From NCBI GenBank assembly GCA_003696505.1, contig RFHC01000059.1, forward strand, positions 1-39,704: a stretch of 39,704 nucleotides of DNA. The letters run 5' to 3'. The DNA comes from Deltaproteobacteria bacterium. Lineage in GTDB: Bacteria; Desulfobacterota; Deferrimicrobia; J040. Below the pieces are notes generated by a model, which was not told the DNA's origin, did no database searches, and was given only the letters and a program-made list of their open reading frames with translations. Below are positions 38,366-39,704 of the stretch, piece after piece. Each line of letters begins with the position of its first letter. Position 1 is the first letter of the stretch. Both the position numbers and the translations under genes were made by a program.

Positions 38366-38905
38366 TCAGTAATCACCGAAAACCTCTTCCAGCGCCTCCC
38401 TGTGAATCTCGTAGGCCCTCTCCCCCCAGAGGACGAACCGGATGAGTTTCACCGACCTGAGTCGGGGAATCTCCTCCTTCACCGTCCGGAAGGCGACCCG
38501 GGCCGCCTCCTCCATGGGGTAGCCGAATGCTCCCGTCGAGATGGAGGGGAAGGCAACCGACTCGATGCTCTTCTCCTCCGCCCTCTTCAGGGCCTCCCTG
38601 TAGCACGACGCCAGGAGCACGTCCTCCGGCTTATCCACGCCGTAGACCGGCCCGAGGCAGTGGATGACGAACCTGTTGGGAAGGTTGTGGGCACCGGTTA
38701 TGACCGCCTCCCCCGGCTTGATGGGAGCCAGGGTTTTGCACTCCTCGTAAAGCCCGGGGCCCGCTTTCCGGTGTATCGCCCCCGCCACCCCTCCTCCGGG
38801 AGCAAGCTGTGCGTTGGCCGCGTTGACGACGGCGTCTATCCCCTCCTGGGAGGCTATGTCCCCCCGGATGAGTTCTACCGTCACCCCCTCGTATCCCACC
38901 TTCAT
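38366..38905 (-). CDS. Macro domain protein (O-acetyl-ADP-ribose deacetylase-like)
   Basis: RGDIASQEGIDAVVNAANAQLAPGGGVAGAIHRKAG, FPSISTGAFGYP; AAGGAGGT SD and upstream TATAAT. Confidence 0.95.
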   Translation of the reverse strand: MKVGYEGVTVELIRGDIASQEGIDAVVNAANAQLAPGGGVAGAIHRKAGPGLYEECKTLAPIKPGEAVITGAHNLPNRFVIHCLGPVYGVDKPEDVLLASCYREALKRAEEKSIESVAFPSISTGAFGYPMEEAARVAFRTVKEEIPRLRSVKLIRFVLWGERAYEIHREALEEVFGDY

Positions 38906-39016
38906 GGCATACCTCCTTCCCTGGTCTGAAAAAATTATATCTGAGGAAGGAAGGTGAAACGGATTCTCCTCTTCGTCATCAAAATATCGAAAATAAAACG
39001 GCAAAGGAGGCGAAGC

Positions 39017-39505
39017 ATGGCGGAAAAAGGCATTATCGAACCGGGGAAAAAAGCACCCGAATTCACACTGCCCGACAAGGACGAAAATCCCGTCTCCCTC
39101 AAAGACTTCAGGGGGCGCTGGGTGGTCCTCTACTTTTACCCGAAGGACAACACCCCGGGGTGCACCACCGAGGCCCTCGAATTCACCGAACTGATTGACC
39201 GTTTCGAAGAATCAGGCGCCGTCGTTATCGGCATTTCCCCCGACTCGCCGAAAAGCCACAGGAATTTCTGCGAGAAGAAGGGACTTAAGGTAACGCTCCT
39301 TTCAGATAGAGAGAAAGAGGTCCTCCAGAAATACGGAGTCTGGCAGTTGAAGAAGATGTGCGGTCGTGAGTCCATGGGCGTCGTCCGGACCACTTACCTC
39401 ATCGACCCGGAAGGGCGGATTGCCCACGTCTGGGAAAAGGTGAAGGCCAAAGGCCACGCCCGCCAGGTCCTGGAGGAACTGGAAAGATTAAATAAAGCTG
39501 CCTGA
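39017..39505 (+). CDS. bcp: Thioredoxin-dependent peroxiredoxin PrxQ/Bcp
   Basis: APEFTLPDKDENPVSLKDFRGRWVVLYFYPKDNTPGCTTEA; AAAGGAGG SD. Confidence 0.97.
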   Translation: MAEKGIIEPGKKAPEFTLPDKDENPVSLKDFRGRWVVLYFYPKDNTPGCTTEALEFTELIDRFEESGAVVIGISPDSPKSHRNFCEKKGLKVTLLSDREKEVLQKYGVWQLKKMCGRESMGVVRTTYLIDPEGRIAHVWEKVKAKGHARQVLEELERLNKAA

Positions 39506-39547
39506 GGAAAAAGGGAACCCTGGTAGGGGAGCGGGTAAAAATGGAAC

Positions 39548-39568
39548 GGGAGCGGATAAACCGCTCCC
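39548..39568 (+). terminator. Putative terminator hairpin after bcp
   Basis: GGGAGCGG-ATAAA-CCGCTCCC stem-loop. Confidence 0.45.
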
Positions 39569-39582
39569 CTCCGGGCGTTTTC

Positions 39583-39675
39583 GGTTGTTCGGTGGATCGG
39601 AGGATCGTTTGCTCGTTGTTCCGGCAATTCGCCTTTGAAGGATTCCGCATTCCGCATTCCGAAATCCGAAATCCC
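39583..39675. repeat. Low-complexity intergenic repeat tract
   Basis: GTTGTTC twice, GGATCG twice, GCATTCC-GCATTCC-GAAATCC-GAAATCC. Confidence 0.5.
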
Positions 39676-39704
39676 GCCCTGTTTGTTCCGGCCCCCTAAA
39701 AGAC

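Overview
A 39.7 kb, GC-rich bacterial chromosomal window, almost entirely coding. It holds about 41 protein genes. I found no tRNA, rRNA, CRISPR array, transposase or phage gene. Reading left to right: a cell-wall/cytochrome-c-biogenesis run on the minus strand (serine hydrolase, S66 LD-carboxypeptidase, ResB, CcsA, YhaM-like nuclease, FAD dehydrogenase); gap-tpiA-secG; endonuclease V and a cold-shock protein; DedA and DUF2062; tatC-trkH-trkA; a BtrH_N-like protein; the biotin operon bioB-F-A-D; a TtcA-like enzyme followed by a large hybrid kinase, a GGDEF cyclase, a Gph-like phosphatase and a CPBP protease; ROK kinase-pgk; a ferritin-like half protein; ligA-acylphosphatase-AmrS-like radical SAM-PilZ; and a flagellar regulatory island (flgM, NtrC/FleQ-like activator, flhG, fliA), followed by macro-domain and PrxQ/Bcp genes. 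The most interesting signals are regulatory: (i) a BirA-type operator (CTGTCAACC-N14-GGTTGACAG) overlapping a -35 box upstream of bioB; (ii) a sigma-28 promoter in front of flgM; (iii) a sigma-54-like promoter with upstream repeats between the NtrC-type activator and flhG-fliA; and (iv) four genes with a TANAAT -10-like hexamer 6-7 nt upstream of an in-frame ATG, suggesting leaderless transcripts. Protein-level candidates are a membrane protein resembling a degenerate M28 peptidase, a BtrH-like protein beside a biotin operon that lacks bioC/bioH, a 97-aa half-ferritin and a small secreted helical protein. All family calls come from reading the sequence; no database search was run.
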